Shown here: in pieces, positions 1 to 5,930 of the stretch | Layout of the letters: the number at the start of each line of letters is the position of its first letter | Position numbering within the stretch: the first letter of the stretch is position 1 | Origin: Zoogloeaceae bacterium | Lineage (GTDB): Bacteria; Pseudomonadota; Gammaproteobacteria; Burkholderiales; Rhodocyclaceae | Assembly (NCBI GenBank): GCA_031273145.1 | Contig: JAISSL010000239.1 | Coordinates: forward strand, 1 to 5,930 | DNA length: 5,930 bases | Reading direction: 5' to 3' | The notes under the pieces: generated by a model | Database searches by the model: none | Told to the model about the DNA's origin: nothing | The model's input: only the letters and a program-made list of their open reading frames with translations | Position numbers and translations under genes: made by a program

Positions 1-1
1 C

Positions 2-226
2 AATCTGTTGCTTGAGTTTCTGGATGAATCCTGGGTCGAAATCACCAACCAGAATGAGGAAAAGGTGCATTCCCGCCTGCACGAAGCCTTTTCAAGCCAG
101 GAACTCAGGATCACGCCGCCGGTCACGATCGTCATCGGGCGCGCTTCCAGCGTTCGCCTCTATTACAAGGGGAATCCCGTCCCCTTGAAACCCAGCAGCA
201 ACGATGTCGCGGTCGTCAGATTGTAA
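2..226 (+). CDS. rodZ: RodZ C-terminal periplasmic domain (5'-truncated gene)
   Basis: This is the last 74 codons of a gene whose start lies left of the window; the frame is open to the edge, so the TTG at position 8 is not a real start. The visible part matches the DUF4115 domain that ends RodZ. It has the ESWVEIT strand, a stretch with [14 protein letters not shown] where the family usually has a pPf-lvlGnA-V motif, then the YYKGNPVPL turn and a final VAVVRL strand. RodZ is a bitopic inner-membrane protein that links MreB filaments to the cell-wall elongation machinery; the part seen here would lie in the periplasm. The N-terminal helix-turn-helix domain and membrane segment are not in the window, so the name rests on this domain and on the position directly before ispG, usual in beta- and gammaproteobacteria. 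Its stop overlaps the ispG start in TAATG. Confidence 0.88.
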   Translation, partial: NLLLEFLDESWVEITNQNEEKVHSRLHEAFSSQELRITPPVTIVIGRASSVRLYYKGNPVPLKPSSNDVAVVRL

Positions 227-1482
227 TGAGTGAAGAGCGGACTTTTTGCGGCAAACTGCCCGGACAACCGGCAACCCATTCCTGTCAGATTGGCAGAGTC
301 CCCCTGGGAGGCAAGGCTCCGGTCGTCGTTCAGTCCATGACCAATACCGATACGGCGGATGTGGAATCAACCGCCCGTCAGTGCGCGGAACTCTCCGAAG
401 CGGGTTCCGATCTGGTACGCATCACCGTCAACACGCCGGAAGCCGCAGCCGCCGTGCCGAAGATACTCGATCGCCTGCTGCAACTGAACTGTTCCGTTCC
501 CCTGATTGGCGATTTTCATTACAACGGGCATCGCCTGCTGGCCGACCATCCCGCCTGTGCCGAGGCGCTTGCCAAGTACCGGATCAATCCCGGCAACGTG
601 GGGTTCGGCAAGAACAAGGATACGCAGTTTGCGGCGCTGGTCGAGATGGCCTGTCGCTACGAAAAGCCGATACGGATTGGCGTGAATTGGGGAAGTCTGG
701 ATCAGGCGCTTCTGGCGCGGTTGCTGGACGAAAACAGCAAGCGGCACGTTCCGAAAGAAGCCTCCGAAGTCACGCGCGAAGCGATGATTACCTCTGCCCT
801 GGAATCTGCCGATCAGGCTCAAATGCTCGGATTGCCGGAACAGCACATCATCCTCTCCTGCAAGGTATCCAACGCCCAGGATTTGATTTTCATCTATCAG
901 GAACTGGCCGCCCGGTCGCGTTTTGCCCTGCATCTGGGCTTGACCGAGGCCGGAATGGGCATCAAGGGCATCGTCGCTTCTACCGCGCCGCTTGCCATCC
1001 TGCTGCAACAGGGCATTGGCGACACCATCCGCATCTCATTGACGCCTACTCCCGGCGCTTCCCGAACGGATGAAGTCATCGTGGCGCGGGAACTCCTGCA
1101 AAGCCTTGAGTTACGCGCCTTCATGCCGCAGGTTACCGCCTGCCCCGGATGCGGCCGCGCCGCATCCGGCTTCTTTCAGGAACTGGCGCAGTCGGTGGAA
1201 GCCCATATCCGAATGCGACTCCCCCTCTGGCGGGAAACCTATGAAGGGATAGATGCCTTGCGGGTTGCCGTCATGGGCTGCATCGTCAATGGCCCCGGCG
1301 AATCGCGCCATGCCAATATCGGCATCTCCCTGCCCGGCGCGAACGAATCCCCCAGCGCGCCAGTCTTTGAGGATGGGAAAAAAACCCAGACCTTGAAGGA
1401 CGAGCATATCCTGACCGATTTTCTCAAACTGCTGGAGCGGTACGTCGAGCGTACCTATCCGAAGAAACCGACGCCGCCATGA
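226..1482 (+). CDS. ispG: 4-hydroxy-3-methylbut-2-enyl diphosphate synthase IspG (GcpE)
   Basis: This 418-residue cytoplasmic iron-sulfur enzyme of the MEP pathway reduces methylerythritol cyclodiphosphate to HMBPP, the precursor of IPP and DMAPP. The N-terminal TIM-barrel part shows [14 protein letters not shown] (about residues 34-47), RINPGNVG (119-126) and [11 protein letters not shown] (149-159). The C-terminal part carries the expected [4Fe-4S] ligands: Cys306 and Cys309 in ACPGCGR, Cys352 in [11 protein letters not shown], and Glu359. The protein is longer than the 372-residue E. coli enzyme. Part of the extra length is in the region around residues 167-190 and part lies between Cys309 and Cys352, as I recall for betaproteobacterial homologues. 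The ATG at 226 is favoured because it overlaps the rodZ stop in TAATG and gives a normal N terminus. There is no evident Shine-Dalgarno, so coupling to rodZ is likely. The reductant (flavodoxin or ferredoxin) cannot be read from the sequence. Confidence 0.97.
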   Translation: MSEERTFCGKLPGQPATHSCQIGRVPLGGKAPVVVQSMTNTDTADVESTARQCAELSEAGSDLVRITVNTPEAAAAVPKILDRLLQLNCSVPLIGDFHYNGHRLLADHPACAEALAKYRINPGNVGFGKNKDTQFAALVEMACRYEKPIRIGVNWGSLDQALLARLLDENSKRHVPKEASEVTREAMITSALESADQAQMLGLPEQHIILSCKVSNAQDLIFIYQELAARSRFALHLGLTEAGMGIKGIVASTAPLAILLQQGIGDTIRISLTPTPGASRTDEVIVARELLQSLELRAFMPQVTACPGCGRAASGFFQELAQSVEAHIRMRLPLWRETYEGIDALRVAVMGCIVNGPGESRHANIGISLPGANESPSAPVFEDGKKTQTLKDEHILTDFLKLLERYVERTYPKKPTPP

Positions 1483-2768
1483 GCCAACGCCTGCAATCCG
1501 TCCGGGGCATGAACGACATCCTGCCGCCTGATGCTATCCGCTGGGAGTGGCTTACGGCGCGGGTAGCCGATTGTCTGCGAAGATACGGCTATCTGCCCAT
1601 TCAAACTCCGATTGTCGAGCCGACGCCGCTTTTTTCCCGCGCCATTGGCGAAGTGACCGATATTGTCGAAAAGGAGATGTATTCCTTCTCCGATGCCTTA
1701 AATGGCGAATCCCTCACCCTGCGCCCGGAAGGGACGGCGGGTTGCGCCCGCGCCGTCATCCAGCATGGCCTTGCAAACCAGAATGCGCTTCGCCTCTATT
1801 ACATGGGCGCGATGTTCCGGCATGAGCGCCCGCAAAAAGGGCGTTACCGGCAGTTCCACCAGATTGGCGCGGAAGCCTTCGGCTTTCCCGGCCCGGATGT
1901 GGATGCCGAGCAAATCCTGCTGCTGGCGCGGCTCTGGAAGGAACTGGGGTTATCCTTCGCGCTTCAGATCAACTGTCTGGGGCAGCCGGAAGAACGCGCC
2001 CGTCACCGCGCCGACCTGATTGCCTATCTGGAAAAGCACGCAAGCGCGCTGGATGAAGAGGCGCGCCGCCGTCTCTACAGCAACCCGCTGCGGATTTTCG
2101 ACAGCAAGATTCCAACAACCCAGGCCATCTGCGCGGACGCGCCGGAATTGCCGGACTACTTAGGCGAAGACTCTCGCGCCCACTTTGCGGGCGTGACCCG
2201 GATTCTTGCTGAGGCGGGGATAGCTTTTACCGTCAATCCTCGTCTGGTACGCGGCCTCGATTACTACAACCTGACGGTCTTTGAATGGATCACCGACGCT
2301 CTGGGCGCGCAGGGAACCGTCTGCGCGGGCGGGCGCTACGATGGCCTGATCGCGCAACTGGGCGGCAAGCCCACCCCCGCCTGCGGCTTTGCTATCGGCA
2401 TGGAGCGCATTCTCGAACTCATCGGTCAGGATAACGCCCGTGGAGAAGAAGCGCCGGATATGTACGTCGTCCATCAGGGCGAAGGCAACGGCGAACGGAC
2501 GGGCAAACTGGCCTTTCAGGCGGCGGAACAGTTGCGTGACGCGGGCTATCGGGTCATCCTCAATTGCGGCGGCGGCAGCTTCAAGTCGCAAATGAAAAAA
2601 GCCGACGCCAGCGGCGCAGATTACGCAATAATCATTGGCGACAACGAAGCGGTAGCACAATCCGTACTCGTCAAACCCTTGCGGGATGCCGGACGCGAAC
2701 AGGAACAAGTCCCCTTCCCGAATCTCACCCCCTTTTTCTCTCACCATTTTTCGCACAGGAAAAACTAA
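1479..2768 (+). CDS. hisS: Histidyl-tRNA synthetase
   Basis: This 429-residue class II aminoacyl-tRNA synthetase charges tRNA-His in the cytoplasm. The N terminus has the family opening VRGMNDILP (residues 8-16). Motif 1 lies around [14 protein letters not shown] (45-58), LRPEGTAG at 81-88, and motif 2 is [17 protein letters not shown] (112-128) with the ATP-binding Arg114 and Glu116. The histidine-specific signature RLVRGLDYY (255-263) contains Arg258, equivalent to the catalytic arginine of the E. coli enzyme. Next come AGGRYDGL (283-290) and motif 3, GFAIGMER (303-310). The anticodon-binding domain starts near 325 and includes [13 protein letters not shown] (364-376). Length is close to the E. 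coli 424 residues and no key residue is missing. The ATG lies inside the end of ispG in an ATGA overlap with no clear Shine-Dalgarno, which suggests coupled translation. The stop is only 2 bp before yfgM. Confidence 0.98.
   Translation: MSQRLQSVRGMNDILPPDAIRWEWLTARVADCLRRYGYLPIQTPIVEPTPLFSRAIGEVTDIVEKEMYSFSDALNGESLTLRPEGTAGCARAVIQHGLANQNALRLYYMGAMFRHERPQKGRYRQFHQIGAEAFGFPGPDVDAEQILLLARLWKELGLSFALQINCLGQPEERARHRADLIAYLEKHASALDEEARRRLYSNPLRIFDSKIPTTQAICADAPELPDYLGEDSRAHFAGVTRILAEAGIAFTVNPRLVRGLDYYNLTVFEWITDALGAQGTVCAGGRYDGLIAQLGGKPTPACGFAIGMERILELIGQDNARGEEAPDMYVVHQGEGNGERTGKLAFQAAEQLRDAGYRVILNCGGGSFKSQMKKADASGADYAIIIGDNEAVAQSVLVKPLRDAGREQEQVPFPNLTPFFSHHFSHRKN
2757..2760 (+). promoter_or_regulatory. 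Ribosome binding site of yfgM
   Basis: AGGA at 2757-2760 lies 10 bases before the ATG at 2771, within the last codons of hisS. It decides the start: the same frame is open upstream with an ATG at 2564, but that would add 69 residues of non-family sequence read out of frame through the hisS anticodon-binding domain. It is one of only two plausible Shine-Dalgarno sequences I see in the window. Confidence 0.6.
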
Positions 2769-2770
2769 TC

Positions 2771-3466
2771 ATGGCTGTCTACGATCTGGAAGAACAGGAA
2801 CAAATCGAAAATTTCAAAGCCTGGTGGAACCGCTATGGCACGCTCGTCACCTGGATACTCTGCGTTCTTGCCATTGCCTCCGTGGGCTGGCAGGGCTGGC
2901 AATGGCGACAGAACAAGCTCTCTGCCGAAGCCGGGACGATTTTCATGTCCCTGCAACAGGCAATCAACAGCGACAATGTGCCGCAGGTAAAACTCCTGGC
3001 GGGCGAATTGACCGAAAAATTCGGCAGCACTTCGTATGCGCCGCTAGGGGTGCTTCTGGCGGCCAAACACGCCATCCTCATGGATGACCCGCAAACCGCC
3101 CGCCTTCAACTTGCCTGGGTGGTCAAACATGGCGGGCACGAGATTACCGATATTGCCCGCCTGCGTCTGGCGGGACTGCTTCTTGATGCCAGGGAGTACG
3201 AAGGGGCACTGCGCGAACTGGAACCCAAGCCCGCTGCCGCCTTTGCCGCCGCCTACGCCGAATTGCGCGGCGACATCCATGTGGCGGAAGGTAAGCTCGA
3301 AGAAGCAAGAGCCGCCTACAGGGAAGCCGTTTCTCTCCAGCAACAAGCTCTGAATGAAAAGGCAGGCGAGGAAAAAAAGGGCACTCCGGCAGAAGATACG
3401 GTTGAAGAACCTCAAATCTCGCCCTTGCTGCAACAAAAACTGGACGCGCTTGGGGGAACCGCCTGA
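2771..3466 (+). CDS. yfgM: YfgM-type membrane-anchored TPR protein
   Basis: This 231-residue protein belongs to the YfgM/TPR_21 family, whose E. coli member is anchored in the inner membrane, associates with the SecYEG-bound chaperone PpiD and helps handle secreted proteins. A short acidic cytoplasmic head (MAVYDLEEQEQIENFKAWW) precedes one membrane segment at about 22-44, flanked by WRQNK. The rest should be periplasmic. It is helical and TPR-like, with an Ala/Leu-rich core and the LRGDIHVAEGKLEEARAAYREA region typical of the family. The C terminus keeps the QQKLDALGG motif I associate with betaproteobacterial members. Between them, at about 195-215, is a charged Glu/Lys-rich low-complexity stretch that looks like a linker and holds an A7 run. 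The start at 2771 is supported by AGGA and by the family N terminus. Position between hisS and bamB is the usual one. The family call is firm; the exact role here is inferred. Confidence 0.92.
   Translation: MAVYDLEEQEQIENFKAWWNRYGTLVTWILCVLAIASVGWQGWQWRQNKLSAEAGTIFMSLQQAINSDNVPQVKLLAGELTEKFGSTSYAPLGVLLAAKHAILMDDPQTARLQLAWVVKHGGHEITDIARLRLAGLLLDAREYEGALRELEPKPAAAFAAAYAELRGDIHVAEGKLEEARAAYREAVSLQQQALNEKAGEEKKGTPAEDTVEEPQISPLLQQKLDALGGTA
3452..3457 (+). promoter_or_regulatory. Possible G-rich ribosome binding site of bamB
   Basis: GGGGGA at 3452-3457 ends 8 bases before the bamB ATG at 3466 and could pair with the CCUCC anti-Shine-Dalgarno through one G-U pair. It also encodes the conserved LGG near the YfgM C terminus, so the match may owe something to coding constraint. 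The TGATG overlap would permit coupling in any case. Confidence 0.35.
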
Positions 3467-4596
3467 TGCGTCGCGCCCTTGCGCTTCTGCTGCTGGCATC
3501 CGGTCTTGCCGGATGCTCGACCCTGAACCCCTTTTCCAGTGGCGACATGGCGAAATTGCCCGACTTTGAGGAAAAAGCCAGTCTCCATTCCCTGTGGCGC
3601 TATTCCATCGGCAAGGCTGGGGATGCCGTGTTTTATCCGATGGTTGTCGGCAATACGGTGTTCATCGCGGCTGCCAACGGCACTATCGCGCGACTGGAAA
3701 ACGGCGTGGAACAATGGCGCGTCAAGACCGGCAAGCCCATTTCCGCCGGAGTTGGCAGCGATGGCGAACGGGTCGTCGTCGGCACGCGCCAGGGTGAGGT
3801 GCTTGCCTTTTCCGCCAGTGATGGCACGCCCTTGTGGCAGGCGCAAACCAGCAGCGAAATTCTCGTCCCGCCGCTGGTCGAAGGCGATATGGTCATCGTG
3901 CGCGGCGGCGATGACCGGGTTGAAGCCTATGATGGGGAAGGCAAGCGAAAATGGTTTTATCAACGGCCAATGCCCAACCTCTCGTTGCGAAATACCGCGC
4001 CGATGCTGTTTGCCGGTCAGTTCATCCTGACCGGCTTTCCCGGCGGCAGGCTGCTTGCCCTATCCGAACAAAACGGCGCGCCGGTCTGGGAAGGGACGGT
4101 GGCGCTGCCCAAGGGCGCGACCGAACTTGAGCGCATTGCCGACGTAGTCTCGCCGCCCGCCGCCATCAAAAGCACCGCCTGCGCGGTTGCCTTTCAGGGG
4201 CGGGTGACCTGTTTTGATTTTTCGCAGAACGGCAGCGCCATGTGGTCGCGCGACATTTCTTCCTGGGCTGGGCTTTCCGTGGATTCGCGCAGCGTTTTCG
4301 CTACCGATGACGAAAGCGCCATTCACGCGCTTGACATTACTACGGGCAGCAGCCGCTGGAAAATGGATCGCCTGCTGCGCCGCAAACTCACCGCGCCGCA
4401 GGTTGTTGGCAGCAGTTATCTGGCGGCGGGCGATGTGAAAGGCTATGTGCACATCATCGAGCGCATCAGCGGCCTCTTGGTCGGGCGCAAGCGGATTGAC
4501 CGTTCTCCCATTCTCGTGATGCCCGTGCGCCTCTCCGACAACCAGATTCTGGTGCAAACCCGAAAAGGCACCATCGAGGCGCTGGAAGTCCGCTAA
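3466..4596 (+). CDS. bamB: Outer-membrane assembly lipoprotein BamB
   Basis: This 376-residue lipoprotein is the beta-propeller subunit of the BAM complex, which inserts beta-barrel proteins into the outer membrane. It opens with a lipoprotein signal peptide: MRR, a Leu/Ala-rich core and the lipobox LAGC with Cys17 as the lipidated residue. Ser at +2 is consistent with outer-membrane sorting. The mature part shows PQQ-like propeller repeats, recognisable by recurring G-x-x-x-W ends of blades with tryptophans at about 44, 84, 124, 163, 208, 260 and 298. Good examples are ASDGTPLWQ, EQNGAPVWE and ITTGSSRWK. The segment ATELERIADVVSPP (218-231) corresponds to the E. coli loop (RLSDVD region) that contacts BamA. 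Length is near the 392 residues of E. coli BamB, and nothing is missing. It is not a quinoprotein dehydrogenase: size, lipobox and context fit BamB. The ATG overlaps the yfgM stop in TGATG. Confidence 0.96.
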   Translation: MRRALALLLLASGLAGCSTLNPFSSGDMAKLPDFEEKASLHSLWRYSIGKAGDAVFYPMVVGNTVFIAAANGTIARLENGVEQWRVKTGKPISAGVGSDGERVVVGTRQGEVLAFSASDGTPLWQAQTSSEILVPPLVEGDMVIVRGGDDRVEAYDGEGKRKWFYQRPMPNLSLRNTAPMLFAGQFILTGFPGGRLLALSEQNGAPVWEGTVALPKGATELERIADVVSPPAAIKSTACAVAFQGRVTCFDFSQNGSAMWSRDISSWAGLSVDSRSVFATDDESAIHALDITTGSSRWKMDRLLRRKLTAPQVVGSSYLAAGDVKGYVHIIERISGLLVGRKRIDRSPILVMPVRLSDNQILVQTRKGTIEALEVR

Positions 4597-4608
4597 CGCC
4601 AATTCGCC

Positions 4609-5930
4609 ATGAAAAAACCCGTCGTTGCGCTGATCGGTCGTCCCAATGTCGGCAAATCCACGTTATTCAACCGTTTGACCCGGAGCCGGGACGCGCTGGT
4701 GGCCGACTTTCCGGGACTGACCCGCGACCGCCACTATGGACATGGGCGAGTTGGCGACAAGCCTTTTCTGGTCATTGATACCGGGGGATTCGAGCCGCTT
4801 GCCAAGGAGGGAATTTTTTCCGTCATGGCAGAGCAGACGGAAGAAGCCATCGTCGAGGCCGATGCCATCGTTCTGGTCGTCGACGGGCGTGACGGCTTGA
4901 CGCCGCAAGACCGGGAAATTGCCGCCCGATTGCGAAGGGCAGAGCGTCCCATCGTGGTTGCCGTCAACAAGGCGGAAGGAATGCGGCATGGGGTCATTAC
5001 CGCTGAATTTCACGAACTCGGCCTGGGTGAACCGGAATCCATCTCCGCCGCGCATGGCGAGGGAGTTAATGCCCTGATTGAGCGCATACTTGCGCCCTTT
5101 CCCGCTGAGATTGCGGCAGAAGAAAAAAGCCAACCTGCCTTGAAAGTCGCCATTGTTGGGCGTCCCAATGTCGGCAAATCCACCCTGATTAATACTCTGG
5201 TGGGCGAAGAGCGCGTGATTGCCTTTGATGAGCCTGGGACGACCCGCGATGCCATTGATGCGGATTTTGAGCGGAACGGCATCCAGTACCGATTGGTCGA
5301 CACTGCCGGGTTACGCAAAAAGAGCAAGGTTTTTGAGACGATAGAAAAATTCTCCGTCGTCAAGACCCTGCAAGCCATTGAGAGCGCGCAGGTGGCGGTG
5401 CTCATGCTGGATGCAAGGCAGGATATTTCCGATCAGGACGCGCATATTGCCGATTTTGTGGCGCAAAGCGGGCGCGCGCTGGTCGTTGCCATCAACAAAT
5501 GGGACGGGCTGGATGCCTACAGGAAAGAACAGATCAAGCAGATAGTGAGCTTTAAATTGAAGTTCATTGATTTTGCCCGCTTTCATTTCATTTCGGCGCG
5601 GGAGAACACTGGCATTGACAAGCTCTTTACGTCGGTCAATCAGGCGTATGCCGCCGCCACCAAAAAGCTCTCCACGCCTAAATTGACCCGGGTCCTGCTG
5701 GATGCGGTTGCCCGCCAGTCCCCGCCCCGCCACGGCGCATCCCGCCCCAAGATGCGCTACGCGCACCAGGGAGGCATGAATCCCCCGATCATCGTCATTC
5801 ATGGAAACGCTCTGGAACGCATCCCGGAGAGTTATCGCCGCTATCTGGAAAATACCTTTCGGGAGGCGTTCCGGCTTGCCGGCACGCCGCTCCGCCTGCA
5901 ATTCAACACCAGCCACAACCCCTACGCCGA
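4609..5930 (+). CDS. der: Ribosome-assembly GTPase Der (EngA), 3' end cut by window
   Basis: Der is the essential double-GTPase that acts in maturation of the 50S ribosomal subunit. The frame is open from the ATG at 4609 to the edge, giving 440 residues without a stop. GTPase domain 1 has the P-loop GRPNVGKST (10-18), G2 Thr38 in GLTRDR, G3 DTGG (57-60), G4 NKAE (120-123) and G5 SAAHGEG. A short acidic linker follows at about 172-178. Domain 2 has GRPNVGKST (184-192), TTRDAID, G3 [10 protein letters not shown] (231-240), G4 NKWD (296-299) and SAREN (329-333). The C-terminal KH-like domain begins near 355 and includes [14 protein letters not shown] and GTPLRLQF. The last visible residues, SHNPYA, are close to the family's usual end, so only a few codons are missing. 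The start is 12 bp after bamB with no clear Shine-Dalgarno. The first G4 has Glu in place of the usual Asp. hfq would be expected next, outside the window. Confidence 0.97.
   Translation, partial: MKKPVVALIGRPNVGKSTLFNRLTRSRDALVADFPGLTRDRHYGHGRVGDKPFLVIDTGGFEPLAKEGIFSVMAEQTEEAIVEADAIVLVVDGRDGLTPQDREIAARLRRAERPIVVAVNKAEGMRHGVITAEFHELGLGEPESISAAHGEGVNALIERILAPFPAEIAAEEKSQPALKVAIVGRPNVGKSTLINTLVGEERVIAFDEPGTTRDAIDADFERNGIQYRLVDTAGLRKKSKVFETIEKFSVVKTLQAIESAQVAVLMLDARQDISDQDAHIADFVAQSGRALVVAINKWDGLDAYRKEQIKQIVSFKLKFIDFARFHFISARENTGIDKLFTSVNQAYAAATKKLSTPKLTRVLLDAVARQSPPRHGASRPKMRYAHQGGMNPPIIVIHGNALERIPESYRRYLENTFREAFRLAGTPLRLQFNTSHNPYA
4639..4661 (+). repeat. Direct repeat copy 1, Der P-loop 1
   Basis: A 23-base sequence encoding the RPNVGKST part of the first Der P-loop. 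It recurs without mismatch at 5161-5183, 522 bp downstream and in the same reading frame. Extending the match leftward to 4636 adds three bases with one mismatch. The likely origin is the ancient duplication of the GTPase domain plus identical codon choice. Confidence 0.9.
5161..5183 (+). repeat. Direct repeat copy 2, Der P-loop 2
   Basis: Second perfect copy of the 23-base sequence, encoding the P-loop of the second Der GTPase domain. Outside these bases the two domains differ clearly at the DNA level. Confidence 0.9.

Noticed and set aside
246..1073. 275-codon plus-strand frame inside ispG
   Set aside because: Shifted frame of a clear enzyme; its product is Arg/Ser/Gly-rich and typical of an out-of-frame reading.
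1378..1384. A7 run in ispG as a frameshift site
   Set aside because: In frame it reads GGG AAA AAA ACC, not a canonical slippery heptamer, and the protein is intact across it.
153..1803. 15-base identity between 153-167 (rodZ) and 1789-1803 (hisS)
   Set aside because: Both encode Arg-Leu-Tyr-Tyr with the same codons in unrelated genes; best explained by chance and codon preference.
2160..2756. 198-codon open frame on the minus strand inside hisS
   Set aside because: It lies wholly antisense to a complete, conserved gene and has no recognisable domain; long antisense frames are common in GC-rich coding DNA.
2564..2770. In-frame upstream extension of yfgM by 69 codons
   Set aside because: It runs out of frame through the hisS anticodon-binding domain, has no family similarity, and the AGGA-ATG at 2771 gives the normal YfgM N terminus.
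4331..4336. TTGACA as a possible -35 box for der
   Set aside because: No acceptable -10 hexamer 16-18 bases downstream; it encodes Leu-Asp-Ile in a BamB propeller repeat.
4597..4608. Terminator or promoter between bamB and der
   Set aside because: The 12-bp gap has no inverted repeat, T-run or promoter hexamer.
5615..5643. TTGACA followed by AATCAG as a possible promoter for a downstream gene such as hfq
   Set aside because: The -10 matches only about three of six bases and the sequence is coding; too weak to list.
5311..5916. 201-codon open frame on the minus strand inside der
   Set aside because: Antisense to conserved GTPase and KH-domain sequence, with no recognisable motif or supporting start site.

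Overview
The window is a single, tightly packed, plus-strand block of housekeeping genes. In order it holds the 3' end of rodZ, then ispG, hisS, a yfgM-type TPR membrane protein, bamB, and der, which is cut by the right edge. This order, together with the protein sequences, points to a betaproteobacterium. The pointers are the VNWGSLD form and long insertion of IspG, the NKAE form of the first Der G4 motif, and the rodZ-ispG-hisS-yfgM-bamB-der order. DNA is moderately GC-rich (high 50s percent by eye, not counted) and looks uniform across the window. I cannot name a genus.

Layout: rodZ (2-226, 5' end missing) overlaps ispG (226-1482) by one base in TAATG. ispG overlaps hisS (1479-2768) by four bases in ATGA. 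hisS is followed after 2 bp by yfgM (2771-3466), which overlaps bamB (3466-4596) by one base in TGATG. After a 12-bp gap, der runs from 4609 off the right edge and lacks only its last few codons. No gene-free stretch exceeds 12 bp, and I see no convincing internal promoter, terminator, RNA gene, mobile element or CRISPR.

How the genes relate: they are probably co-transcribed, and several starts have no good Shine-Dalgarno and appear to rely on translational coupling. RodZ (cell shape), IspG (isoprenoid precursors, including those for the undecaprenyl carrier), YfgM (periplasmic chaperone network) and BamB (outer-membrane protein assembly) all serve the envelope. HisS and Der serve translation and 50S ribosome assembly.

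I found no previously undescribed system. The second-look items are small: a canonical A AAA AAG heptamer inside a charged insertion of yfgM, a perfect 23-bp in-frame direct repeat in der, the Asp-to-Glu change in the first Der G4 motif, and the mix of coupling arrangements.
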